Below, piece after piece: positions 9,212-17,344 of a stretch of DNA of 64,000 nt; positions within the stretch are counted from its first letter, which is position 1, and each line of letters begins with the position of its first letter. The notes under the pieces are model-generated. The model was not told where the DNA came from, did not search any database, and was given only the letters and a program-made list of their open reading frames with translations. This DNA comes from Vacuolonema iberomarrocanum LEGE 07170 (GTDB lineage Bacteria > Cyanobacteriota > Cyanobacteriia > Elainellales > Elainellaceae). The stretch lies in the NCBI GenBank assembly GCA_015207365.1, contig JADEXA010000008.1:62001-126000 (forward strand), written 5' to 3'. Made by a program: the position numbers and the translations under genes.

Positions 9212-11302
9212 CTAAACGAAATCAGCCTGCGAGAGTTGCCCCTCATTCAGGTTTTGCAACAGCAATAGGCTTTCACCCCCCCGAGACACGCGCACATCAT
9301 TGCCCTGCTGCCGGAGCGTGAGTTGCCCAAATTGGATGCCGCCCAACACAATCAGATCTTGTCCGTCGGTGAAGTCGGTCACTCGGTCGAAGCCTTGACC
9401 TGAGCGGATGACAATGCGATCGCGCCCGGCTCCAGTGGCAATTAAGTCATTGCCTGCTTCGCCGAGTAAGCGGTCGTTACCCGCTCCACCGCGCAACGCA
9501 TCATTGCCAAGGCCACCCCGCAGCACATCATTGCCACCTTGCCCATTGAGGCGATCGCGCCCTGCGCCACCGAACTGACGGTCAACGCCTGAACCGCCAT
9601 TGAGGGTGTCGTTGCCTAGGTTGCCTCGCATCAGGTCATTGCCCCCGGCACCCAACAGGCGATCGTTGCCTGCCCCGCCAATCAGCGTGTCATTGCCCAC
9701 ACCGCCGAGCAGTGCGTCATTGCCATTGCCACCGATGAGGCGATCGTTGCCTGCGTTGCCAATCAGGCGATCGCGACCATTGCCGCCTAGGATGCGATCA
9801 TTTCCTGACCCGCCCCCGGCTCTGTCGTTGCCATTGCCGCCAATCAGTCGGTCATTGCCATCGCCACCCAAGAGCTGGTCGTTGCCATCTTCACCCGCAA
9901 GGCGATCGCTCCCATCCAAGCCATTGACGATGTCATTGCCTGCTCGGGCAAAGATGACATCGCGCCCGTTGGTACCCGTCAGGTTGTCATTACCAGGCGT
10001 AGATTGGGATCGGCCAAACACCACATAACTGGTTCCGGCACGATTATTTCCATTGGGGTCGGCAGCACGTGCCCCAATGATCAGGTCATCGATACCATCA
10101 CCATTGATGTCTCCCGCCCCACTCACCGAACCACCCGAGAAGTCAGATGCAGCCACACCATTGATCGCAAAGCCGTTGCTGCCGTTGAGCGTGGATAGGT
10201 TGAGGCTTGCCCCAAAGCCGGTCTGACGGCCAAACACCACATAACTGCTTCCGGCACGATTATTTCCATCGGGGTCGGCATCGTTTGCCCCAATGATCAG
10301 GTCATCGATACCATCGCCGTTGATGTCCCCCGCCGAACTCACAGAATCACCCGAGAGATCACTTGCGGCAACACCATTGATTGCAAAGCCGTTGTTGCCG
10401 TTGAGTGTGGACAGGTTGAGGCTCGCCCCAAACCCCGTCTGGCGGCCAAACACCACATAACTGGTTCCAGCATTATTATTTCCATTGGGGTCGGCAGCAC
10501 GTGCCCCAATGATCAGGTCATCGATACCATCACCATTGATGTCTCCTGCCCCGCTCACAGGACGACCCGATAAGTCATTTGCAGCCACACCATTGATCGC
10601 AAAGCCGTTGCTGCCGTTGAGCGTGGATAGGTTGAGGCTTGCCCCAAACCCCGTCTGGCGGCCAAACACCACATAACTGGTTCCAGCATTATTATTTCCA
10701 TTGGGGTCGGCAGCACGTGCCCCAATGATCAGGTCATCGATGCCATCGCCGTTGATATCCCCCGCCGAACTCACAGAAACACCCGAGCGATCACTTGCAG
10801 CCACACCATTGATCGCAAAGCCGTTGCTGCCGTTGAGCGTGGATAGGTTGAGACTTGCCCCAAAGCCGGTCTGACGGCCAAACACCACATAACTGCTTCC
10901 GGCACTATTATTTCCATCGGGGTCGGCACCAGATGCGCCAATGATCAGGTCATCGATACCATCGCCGTTGATGTCCCCCGCCGAACTCACAGAAACACCC
11001 GAGTAGTCAGATGCAGCCACACCATTGATCGCAAAGCCGTGGCTGCCGTTGAGAGTGGATAGGTTGAGGCTTGCCCCAAACCCCGTCTGACGGCCAAACA
11101 CTACATAACTGGTTCCGGCAGCACTATTTCCATTGGGGTCGGCACCAGATGCCCCAATGATCAGGTCGTCGATACCATCACCGTTGATGTCCCCTGCCCC
11201 ACTCACAGAACGACCCGAGTAGTCAGATGCAGCCACACCATTGATCGCAAAGCCGTTGTTGCCATCGAGGATAGAAAGAGTTTGGATCGGTTCAAAAGGC
11301 AT
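9212..11302 (-). CDS. FG-GAP propeller / RTX repeat protein, paralogue 3 (six blades, no Calx-beta)
   Basis: A 696-aa paralogue whose leader, blades and RTX/secretion tail closely match the protein at 6417-9053. It has only six FG-GAP repeats (about 1-440) and passes from the last blade (SYVVFGRS) straight into the RTX segment (QSTPGNDNLTGTNG). It thus lacks one blade and the entire Calx-beta domain, consistent with one in-frame deletion. A six-repeat propeller of this type is unusual and may be completed by dimerisation or left open. The start at 11302 has AAGGAG upstream and matches paralogue 2. It probably arose by tandem duplication and then deletion. Role unknown; predicted secreted. Confidence 0.85.
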   Translation of the reverse strand: MPFEPIQTLSILDGNNGFAINGVAASDYSGRSVSGAGDINGDGIDDLIIGASGADPNGNSAAGTSYVVFGRQTGFGASLNLSTLNGSHGFAINGVAASDYSGVSVSSAGDINGDGIDDLIIGASGADPDGNNSAGSSYVVFGRQTGFGASLNLSTLNGSNGFAINGVAASDRSGVSVSSAGDINGDGIDDLIIGARAADPNGNNNAGTSYVVFGRQTGFGASLNLSTLNGSNGFAINGVAANDLSGRPVSGAGDINGDGIDDLIIGARAADPNGNNNAGTSYVVFGRQTGFGASLNLSTLNGNNGFAINGVAASDLSGDSVSSAGDINGDGIDDLIIGANDADPDGNNRAGSSYVVFGRQTGFGASLNLSTLNGSNGFAINGVAASDFSGGSVSGAGDINGDGIDDLIIGARAADPNGNNRAGTSYVVFGRSQSTPGNDNLTGTNGRDVIFARAGNDIVNGLDGSDRLAGEDGNDQLLGGDGNDRLIGGNGNDRAGGGSGNDRILGGNGRDRLIGNAGNDRLIGGNGNDALLGGVGNDTLIGGAGNDRLLGAGGNDLMRGNLGNDTLNGGSGVDRQFGGAGRDRLNGQGGNDVLRGGLGNDALRGGAGNDRLLGEAGNDLIATGAGRDRIVIRSGQGFDRVTDFTDGQDLIVLGGIQFGQLTLRQQGNDVRVSRGGESLLLLQNLNEGQLSQADFV

Positions 11303-11388
11303 AAAATTTAGCTCCTTAAGATAGGTTGAAAAGAAATGTGCGTTCGACCAATGCCTCGAAGCCTCTTGCAAGGCGAACGAGAAAAGGG
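11303..11388 (-). repeat. Conserved 5' leader shared by RTX paralogues 2 and 3 (copy 2)
   Basis: Counterpart of 9054-9140, with the same ribosome-binding region and the same distal block ending GAGAAAAGGG. Differences cluster in the middle, which suggests that the two ends of the leader are constrained. Confidence 0.6.
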
Positions 11389-11737
11389 CGACGTGAATAA
11401 AGGCTTGCGGTCTGGGCTAGAGCCTTTCATGTGGGCGGTTTGCACAGCCCTCGCGTTAGAAACAAGGCATCAAAAAGCGGCGGCCAGGCTCCCATTGACA
11501 GCGATGAATGGGCGTTAAAATAAAGGAACCGAACAAAATTGAGTCGAGTGCATCCTGATGGAGCGAGGCAATAGTGAGGCAGATGCTCAGGGGCGATGCA
11601 TAAACTGGTTGCAGAAAACTACAGCAGTAGGTGTAGAAAACTACAGCAAAGACAACAAGTCTCGATTCGTCTTTTTCGGATTTCACCTACGTTGATCGCG
11701 TAAATTTAGTTGGCAAAAGCACCTGATTTCTGAGTAT

Positions 11738-11844
11738 TAAGTAGCTCGGCACGATGAAAAACCAGACTCTAAAAACCTGTGCCGCCCGCGCTGCGGGCGG
11801 CACAGGTTTTTAGAGTCTTAGGTTTAATTGCACCTGCCAACTTA
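11738..11844 (-). mobile_element. Palindromic element, family B copy 1
   Basis: A 107-bp element with a GC-rich core hairpin, CCTGTGCCGCCCGC facing GCGGGCGGCACAGG, flanked by outer arms carrying CTAAAAAC/GTTTTTAG. Its ends read TAAGTAGCTCGGCA and (reverse) TAAGTTGGCAGG. Copies of exactly the same length lie at 20400-20506 and 21582-21688 in the opposite orientation. Confidence 0.7.
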
Positions 11845-11931
11845 CTAATTGAGACGATTATTCTTTTCTAGAGGGAGTATGTTGTGCTTTTTTTAGGAAA
11901 GAATAATGACTGGATTTTGTAACCCCAATTT

Positions 11932-12075
11932 TTACGGCAGGGTATTGCCCACTTCAGCAAAACTATTGACTAATTCTTTTGAAACGCCGCGTACTGCAAA
12001 GCTTTCAAGAAACTTATCTGGTTTCAGGCTAGCGGCATAGATTTTGGTTTGTGTTGCGAAGGTTAGCCGTAGCGT
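11932..12075 (-). pseudogene. Possible gene remnant, family unknown
   Basis: A minus-strand open frame of about 47 codons, without its own start, reads KIYAASLKPDKFLESFAVRG and then VSKELVNSFAEVGNTLP before TAA at 11932-11934. The composition looks protein-like. It sits in a graveyard of mobile elements, so it is most easily read as the C-terminal end of a lost gene. No family was recognised. Confidence 0.25.
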
Positions 12076-12116
12076 CTACCTTGGCAGGCGTATGATGGCT
12101 CTGAAATTGTGAGCTT

Positions 12117-12217
12117 ATATCAAATCTGTTAAAGAACCTAAATATCACTTTTGCCCGCTGCTGTGCAGTAGGCAAAAATGATATTTGGATTTTATGGCGA
12201 TTTAACCGGATTCAATA
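12117..12217 (+). mobile_element. Palindromic element, family C copy 1 (degraded)
   Basis: It begins ATATCAAATCTG, contains an imperfect hairpin with TTTGCCCGCTGC and GCAGTAGGCAAA, and carries ATATTTGG on the right. It matches the better preserved copy at 37426-37528. The right end (CCGGATTCAATA) has drifted from CAGATTTGATGT. Confidence 0.5.
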
Positions 12218-12218
12218 G

Positions 12219-12296
12219 TTCGTCAATTTTGTGACCACGACGCGGCCACAAAATTGACGAATTCACTCAGGATGAAGCAGGTTTTATTGCAGTCCT
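12219..12296 (+). mobile_element. Palindromic MITE-like element, family A copy (left end truncated)
   Basis: A core hairpin, TTCGTCAATTTTGTG and CACAAAATTGACGAA, is followed by the family A right arm CACTCAGGATGAAGCAGG and the terminal GCAGTCCT. The AGGACT end expected on the left is missing where it abuts the family C element. Its right end touches the broken antitoxin sequence. Confidence 0.55.
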
Positions 12297-12331
12297 GTCG
12301 TTGTCGACGTCATTGTTTTGATAGCGTCTGG

Positions 12332-12521
12332 GCGATCGCCCCAGAATCAGACGAGACGACTTCACAAGATCCTTTGTCTCAAGACGCAACCGAATACCTT
12401 GCTCACGGAGACAAACCATCGACATCTGAACGCTGCATTAGAATTGAGACATGGTTTGGTCGTCAAAGGAAATTCCTATGCTCGATGGTGTTCGGCTGAG
12501 TGGAATGAAGCAACGAGGAAT
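12332..12521 (+). pseudogene. Frameshifted antitoxin remnant (YefM-like)
   Basis: Translated with one frame change, this stretch parallels the downstream antitoxin. AIAPESDETTSQDPLSQDATEYL in one frame continues in another as LTETNHRHLNAALELR and on to AEWNEATRN. The intact gene reads AIAPESD...TTEYLLSTEANRRHL...EEWNEEHN. The shift falls after the TEYL codons, where two bases are missing relative to the intact gene. The N-terminal part is absent. Its 3' end overlaps the start of the next antitoxin just as that gene overlaps the toxin, so this looks like a tandem duplicate that has decayed. Confidence 0.6.
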
Positions 12522-12798
12522 CGTCCGCAAAGATGGCACGATCGAGATTCAAATGCCAGAGCTGGCAGAGGGAACGATTGTTGAGGTGATTATCTTGGTT
12601 GAGCAGGAGGCGATCGCCCCCGAGTCAGATGCGATCGCTTCAAACGATTCTTCAACCCAAGACACAACCGAATACCTGTTATCAACGGAAGCAAACCGTC
12701 GGCATCTAGCAGAATCTATTCGCAGTGCTGAATCTCGGTCGAACCTGATCAGCTTCACACCTGAGGAGTGGAATGAGGAACATAACCTTCACTCCTAA
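12478..12798 (+). CDS. Antitoxin of a YefM/YoeB-type module
   Basis: About 106 aa. The N-terminal part (MKQRGIVRKDGTIEIQMPEL) resembles small antitoxin DNA-binding or swapped-hairpin segments. The C-terminal part (STEANRRHLAESIRSAES, then FTPEEWNEEHN) has the amphipathic helix and acidic tail of YefM-type antitoxins that wrap a YoeB toxin. It overlaps the toxin start by 26 bases, the usual layout for translational coupling. ATG 12478 has AAAGGA about 7 bases upstream. ATG 12505 is an alternative, supported by the repeat logic of the upstream remnant. Expected to neutralise the toxin and autorepress the operon. Confidence 0.7.
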   Translation: MLDGVRLSGMKQRGIVRKDGTIEIQMPELAEGTIVEVIILVEQEAIAPESDAIASNDSSTQDTTEYLLSTEANRRHLAESIRSAESRSNLISFTPEEWNEEHNLHS

Positions 12799-13036
12799 AG
12801 CTTTTGCAGATTTCACAGGGTGGGCAGTCAAAGATAAGAAAATTTACCGCAAAATCGTTATCCTTGTTGAAGATATACTCCGCCAGCCATTTCAAGGGCT
12901 TGGTAAACCAGAGCCTCTGAAACATCAACTGAAAGGTTATTGGTCACGGCGCATTACGGACGAACATCGCTTAGTCTACAAAGTTACAGATGCTGAAATC
13001 CTGATCTTGAGTTGTCGGTTTCATTATGAGGATTGA
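12773..13036 (+). CDS. yoeB: Txe/YoeB-family mRNA-interferase toxin
   Basis: An 87-aa RelE-fold toxin. YoeB cleaves mRNA in the ribosomal A site during translation. Family hallmarks are visible: FTPKAFADFTGW at the start, the central GKPEPLKHQLKGYWSRRITDEHRLVYKV segment with the catalytic-type Glu, Arg and His residues (only parts quoted in other fields), and the end CRFHYED with the conserved His-Tyr. Length is normal (84-90 aa). GAGGAG precedes the ATG by 5 bases, inside the antitoxin reading frame. It converges on glcF. Confidence 0.9.
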   Translation: MRNITFTPKAFADFTGWAVKDKKIYRKIVILVEDILRQPFQGLGKPEPLKHQLKGYWSRRITDEHRLVYKVTDAEILILSCRFHYED

Positions 13037-13075
13037 GGAACTTTCTCCTCTCGGGTATGGGCGAGATCGCTCCAC

Positions 13076-14470
13076 TTACTCACCCGACCATTCATCCGTT
13101 GGCAACTGTTCGCCGCGAATCGACATATCAAGCAACTGCATGGGGTGGAGCACTGGGACAACCCGCCCCTGCTTTTCCAGGTGTTTGCTGATTTGGACGA
13201 AGCAGCCGATGTTGGCGGAGGCAATGACCGACGCTCCGGTATTGATTAGGTTGGCTACTTTTTGCTGCCCCAACTCTTCGGCTACCTCCGGTTGCAGGAT
13301 GTTGTAGACCCCAGCGCTGCCGCAGCAGAGCGCCGCATCAATGGGCTCGCGGAGCGACACACCGGGAATTTGGCGCAGCAGTTGGCGCGGTTGCAAGCTA
13401 ATTTTTTGCCCATGCAGCATATGGCAAGCATCCTGATACACCATCGTCAGAGGGGCTTCTTGCAGGGGAGAAAGGGATGCTGTCAATCCCACATTGGCCA
13501 GGAACTCTTGCACATCCTTGACTTTGGCGGAGAAGGCCGCCGCCTTTTCGGCATAGGCTGGGTCATTCTTGAGGAGATGGCCGTAGTCTTTGAGAGTATG
13601 GCCGCAGCCAGAGGCGTTTACCAAAACGGCATCGACCTCGGTGCCCTCAAAGGCATCAATCAGTTGACGGGCAAAGTCGCGGGCTTGGTCTTCTTCTCCC
13701 TGATGGTGGGAGAGGGCGCCGCAGCAGCCCTGGGTTTTGGGAATGATGATTTCGCAGCCATTGGCGGTTAGCACGCGGGCGGTGGCATCATTCACTTCAG
13801 GGTTAAACAGTCGCTGCACGCAACCCAGCAGCATTCCCACCCGGTAGCGGGTCTTGCCCTCTGCCGGAATCCGCTCGGGCAGGGTGTCCTGAAACGCTTT
13901 GGGAGAAAGGGGCGGCATCAGCGATTCCATGGCTGCCAGTTGGGGGGAAATCTTAGGGAGCCAGCCCAACGAACGGATCAGCCGTTGCAGCCCAGTGGTC
14001 TGATACAGCGTTACCGGACGCATCAACACCCGCAGTCGGTTGGGATAGGGGAAGAGAGAAAAAATCAGGTTGCGCAGGAGGCGCTGGGGTAAGGAGCGTT
14101 CGATGTTGCGGTTGATTTGGGGGCGAGTGGCTTCAATCAGGCGATCGTATTGCACTCCCGATGGGCAGGTGGTGACGCAGGCATAGCAACCGAGGCAGGA
14201 GTCGAAGTGCTGTACGGTGGCATCGGCCAAAGGAGCGTCCCCTTCGTTGATGGCATCCATTAAATAAATGCGACCCCGAGGCGAATCCATTTCTTTGCCA
14301 ATGACGCGGTAGCTGGGGCAGGTGGCGAGGCAAAACCCGCAGTGAACGCAGGCGTCGATTAGCGTTGGATCCGGCGGATTATCGGCATCAAACCCATTGG
14401 TGAGGGGCAGTTGGGAAAAGGATGAGGGTTGCTGTTCGGGCGTAGGTGTGGAGTTTTCAGACGTTTGCAT
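13076..14470 (-). CDS. glcF: Glycolate oxidase iron-sulfur subunit GlcF
   Basis: A 464-aa electron-transfer subunit of glycolate dehydrogenase, which oxidises photorespiratory glycolate to glyoxylate. Two ferredoxin-like 4Fe-4S motifs appear near the N-terminus, CVHCGFCLATCP and CLGCYACVTTCP. Two cysteine-rich CCG domains follow, ending QGCCGAL and ALCCGSAG, with DACHMLHGQ before the second. Length fits the family (about 400-470). I chose ATG 14470 over an upstream TTG at 14491. It lies 39 bp downstream of the flavin subunit gene, so an operon is likely. A GlcD-type gene is not present nearby. Confidence 0.9.
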   Translation of the reverse strand: MQTSENSTPTPEQQPSSFSQLPLTNGFDADNPPDPTLIDACVHCGFCLATCPSYRVIGKEMDSPRGRIYLMDAINEGDAPLADATVQHFDSCLGCYACVTTCPSGVQYDRLIEATRPQINRNIERSLPQRLLRNLIFSLFPYPNRLRVLMRPVTLYQTTGLQRLIRSLGWLPKISPQLAAMESLMPPLSPKAFQDTLPERIPAEGKTRYRVGMLLGCVQRLFNPEVNDATARVLTANGCEIIIPKTQGCCGALSHHQGEEDQARDFARQLIDAFEGTEVDAVLVNASGCGHTLKDYGHLLKNDPAYAEKAAAFSAKVKDVQEFLANVGLTASLSPLQEAPLTMVYQDACHMLHGQKISLQPRQLLRQIPGVSLREPIDAALCCGSAGVYNILQPEVAEELGQQKVANLINTGASVIASANIGCFVQISKHLEKQGRVVPVLHPMQLLDMSIRGEQLPTDEWSGE

Positions 14471-14509
14471 AGGAAAGGTGGAGGGCGACAATAATTAATC
14501 AGCAATCCG

Positions 14510-15829
14510 CTACAGCATCCGACCCGGGCTGAGCAGGTTTTGTGAGTCAAAGCGCTGTTTAAGTCCTTGCATCAACGGCAGCGTTTCAGACCGGATACCC
14601 CAGATATCGAAGCTTTGTTTCAAGGGAACAGGGGCACGCTGGATGGTGAGATACCCGCTGTGGGTTTCGCAGAGCTGGCGGATTTGTTGCAAAATGCTGG
14701 GCGATGCATCAGCGGGGAGGTGCAGATACCCCAGCCCGCTTCCAGCATGGAGGGTGGCAAGGGTGGGTTGTACGTCTTCCAGTTTTTCGAGCGCGCTGAG
14801 TAATTCAATCGCGCGGGTCGGCCTTACTCCCATTTTGCAAGTGATGGCGTCGCTGTGGGCGGGCTCATCCCATTTTTCTCGTAATCGTTTCCATAGGTCA
14901 GCTTCGGCGGCGTCTTGCAGAAGTGTGGTGGCAAGTCCGACGGATTCCGCCTGCTTCCGGACGCTCGCGCTTTGCTGCTCAACGCTGGCAGGAATGCTCT
15001 GAAAGCGCACGAGTAAGCCAAAATTATTCGATGCGCTACTCTCCAGACCGAGAGATTGGGTGGTGACAGGAGCCAGCAATTCTAGCGCCGTCGGGGTGAG
15101 GGAGGAGAGGAGGATGGATTGGGTGAGTTGGGCGATCGCCTCCCCATCTCCCACGGCCACCACCGTCGCCCCGGCTTCGGGCAGAGGATAGGTGCGAAAG
15201 ATGAGCTGACTCAAGACGCCCAGCGTTCCATAGGCTCCGGTCATCAGCTTCATCAGGTCATAACCCGCCACGTTTTTGACCACCTTGCCGCCGCCCCGTG
15301 CCACTTGGCCATCGGCGCGCACAAAGCTAATGCCAATCAGCAAATCGCGAACGCCGCCATAGCGCTGGCGTAAGGCTCCCGAGTCGGCGGTGGCGACGAT
15401 ACCGCCCAGGGTCGCTCGCTCGGGGTAGGCCGGATCGAGGCTGAGAAACTGGTTGGTCGGGGCGAGGGCAGCTTGCAGATCGGCGAAGGGCAGTCCAGCT
15501 TCGGCGATCACTACCATATCGCCTGTGGCATGTTCGACGAGGCGGTTCAGCCGCTCGGTCGACAGGATAACCTGAATCCCTTCTGTCAATTTCCCCCAGT
15601 CGAGCTTAGAACCGCTGCCACAGGGCAGTAAGCTGATGCCGTCTCGATGCGCCCAGGCCACAACTTCTGCTAGAGCTTCCTGGGAGTCGGGGCAAATCAT
15701 GTATTCGGGGAGAGTGCCGGGGGCGATCGCCCCTTCATAGTGCTGGCGTTGCTCGGCGGGCAGTTCGCTCCAGGCGGTTATCCCTGCAGTTCCGATGATT
15801 GATTCGATCTGGGAAGCGATCGCACCCAT
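14510..15829 (-). CDS. glcE: FAD-binding glycolate oxidase subunit GlcE
   Basis: A 439-aa FAD-linked oxidase of the GlcD/GlcE (VAO/PCMH) family. The flavin-binding region shows LPCGSGSKLDWG, then LSLDPAYPERATLGGIVA and GGKVVKNVAGYDLMKL, the classic PCMH signatures. The C-terminal part ends KQRFDSQNLLSPGRML, as in GlcE/GlcD. The start at 15829 is preferred because AGGA lies about 8 bases upstream and the longer frame to 15985 adds residues unlike the family. Together with GlcF downstream it should form the glycolate-oxidising complex feeding electrons to the quinone pool. Confidence 0.85.
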   Translation of the reverse strand: MGAIASQIESIIGTAGITAWSELPAEQRQHYEGAIAPGTLPEYMICPDSQEALAEVVAWAHRDGISLLPCGSGSKLDWGKLTEGIQVILSTERLNRLVEHATGDMVVIAEAGLPFADLQAALAPTNQFLSLDPAYPERATLGGIVATADSGALRQRYGGVRDLLIGISFVRADGQVARGGGKVVKNVAGYDLMKLMTGAYGTLGVLSQLIFRTYPLPEAGATVVAVGDGEAIAQLTQSILLSSLTPTALELLAPVTTQSLGLESSASNNFGLLVRFQSIPASVEQQSASVRKQAESVGLATTLLQDAAEADLWKRLREKWDEPAHSDAITCKMGVRPTRAIELLSALEKLEDVQPTLATLHAGSGLGYLHLPADASPSILQQIRQLCETHSGYLTIQRAPVPLKQSFDIWGIRSETLPLMQGLKQRFDSQNLLSPGRML

Positions 15830-16030
15830 CACATCTATCCTAAAGTTCTGTTCTGTATTAACTGTAAGCGTACAGGGAGGATGGTAAGAACGGGTAAGAT
15901 TGTCAGAATAACTATTTGGAAAGTCTCGTTTGGCGACTTTTTCGCGTACCGTTTTTTTGCGTACCCATATGCGCGCGATTTCCAATAGATTTGGTGATAC
16001 GTTGCTTACGTTCTTACCCGAAGACTGTTC

Positions 16031-17344
16031 ATGGAAGGATTTGTCGTTTCCCTGGTTATTTTTACTGCCATCTTCACCCTGTTTGGGTTGGGGCTAAATT
16101 TGCAGTGGGGCTATACCGGGCTGATTAACTTTGGTCATGTGGCGTTTATGACCATTGGAGCCTACACCACGGTGTTGCTGAGCTTGCGGGGTGTGCCGCT
16201 ATGGTTGGCGGCCATTATCGGCGCGGTGGCCGCGTCGCTATTGGGTTTGCTGATTGGCTTTTCGACCCTGCGATTGCGCGAAGACTATTTGGCGATCGTC
16301 ACTATTGGGGTGTCAGAGATGCTGCGCTTGGTTGCCATCAACGAAGAAGAGGTCACGCGAGGCACGTTTGGGTTGCAGGGTTTTCCCCTGCCACTTGAGG
16401 ACTTAAATCCCAACGGGTTCGTGCGGCTGTTGATGATGGCGCTGCTGACGGTTGTCATTGGGCTGGCCTACTGGCAGGGGTTTCGTTGGCTACGGCAGGT
16501 CTGGAAACAATCGCCAACCTCGGAATTGTTGAGTAGCAGTCGCGTTGCCCTGGGCTACATTCTCTCGCTGGTGCTGGCCGTGGTCGGGGTGGGTTTCCTG
16601 TCCAGTCAGCTCAAGGCTGGAGAGGTTCTGCCTCCCTGGGTGTTGGGTGCGTTGCTGCTGGCCGCCTGTGTGGGCATCGTGTTGCTGTTTGTGTGGTTGG
16701 GCGATCGCGCCACCAAGCGCATTGCAGGCTGGACGACTGGCCTCAGCATTGTCATTGCCATGATCGCTGGACTGGTTGGCATCTGGGCCTTTGGCTATTC
16801 TCTGACAGCGCTCTATCATTACAACGACAATCCCAGCAAAAACGGCCTGATGCTGCTCTCCGTGCTCTTGGTAGCGCTCGTATTTTTGGGGCTAGATCGG
16901 TTGGTGCGATCGCCCTGGGGGCGCGTTATCAAAGCCATCCGTGAGGATGAAGAGGTGGCTCGTGCGTTAGGCAAAAATGTCTTTGCTTACAAGTTGCAAT
17001 CCCTTATGCTGGGCGGCTTTTTGGCCGGGTTGGCCGGGGCGCTCTACAGTTGGCAACTGACAACGGTTTATCCCGACAACTTCCGTCCACTGGTCACGTT
17101 CAATGCCTGGACGATTGTAGTGTTGGGGGGCGCAGGGAGTAACCTGGGCACCTTGCTGGGAGCCAGCATTTTCTGGGCCTATGACACCATCACCCGCTTT
17201 GTGTTGCGCGACATCGTGCCATTGGAAGACGCCCGTCTGGGTGCCTTTCGGGTCATGATCATTGGCTTGATACTTATGGTGTTGATGATCTGGCGTCCCC
17301 AAGGGATGCTGGGCAAGAAGGAGGAACTCACCCTTGGTCGATAG
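16031..17344 (+). CDS. Branched-chain/neutral amino-acid ABC transporter permease (LivM-type)
   Basis: A 437-aa permease of the LivM family with many hydrophobic helices. It imports amino acids across the inner membrane with a LivH-type partner, two ATPases and a binding protein; cyanobacteria use such a system (Nat) for neutral amino acids. Family motifs include LQWGYTGLINFGHVAFM near the N-terminus, LRLREDYLAIVTIG, the cytoplasmic loop SPWGRVIKAIREDEEVARALG that contacts the ATPase, and GAGSNLGTLLGA. It is longer than typical LivM (about 320-370) because of an extra hydrophobic insertion around 150-260. It overlaps the ATPase gene by 11 bases and diverges from glcE. I cannot say which Nat letter applies. 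Confidence 0.87.
   Translation: MEGFVVSLVIFTAIFTLFGLGLNLQWGYTGLINFGHVAFMTIGAYTTVLLSLRGVPLWLAAIIGAVAASLLGLLIGFSTLRLREDYLAIVTIGVSEMLRLVAINEEEVTRGTFGLQGFPLPLEDLNPNGFVRLLMMALLTVVIGLAYWQGFRWLRQVWKQSPTSELLSSSRVALGYILSLVLAVVGVGFLSSQLKAGEVLPPWVLGALLLAACVGIVLLFVWLGDRATKRIAGWTTGLSIVIAMIAGLVGIWAFGYSLTALYHYNDNPSKNGLMLLSVLLVALVFLGLDRLVRSPWGRVIKAIREDEEVARALGKNVFAYKLQSLMLGGFLAGLAGALYSWQLTTVYPDNFRPLVTFNAWTIVVLGGAGSNLGTLLGASIFWAYDTITRFVLRDIVPLEDARLGAFRVMIIGLILMVLMIWRPQGMLGKKEELTLGR

Larger units (their letters stand above)
11389..12331. other. Gene-poor region of decayed sequence and palindromic elements
   Basis: About 0.9 kb with no intact gene. It holds a family B element (11738-11844), a short coding-like remnant (11932-12075), a family C element (12117-12217) and a family A element (12219-12296). 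Families C and A abut directly. The rest (11389-11737) shows nothing recognisable. Confidence 0.6.

Noticed and set aside
7551..11260. Regular direct repeats that could be mistaken for a CRISPR or satellite array
   Set aside because: The 216-bp period equals exactly 72 codons of the FG-GAP blade, lies in frame within genes and has no unique spacers.
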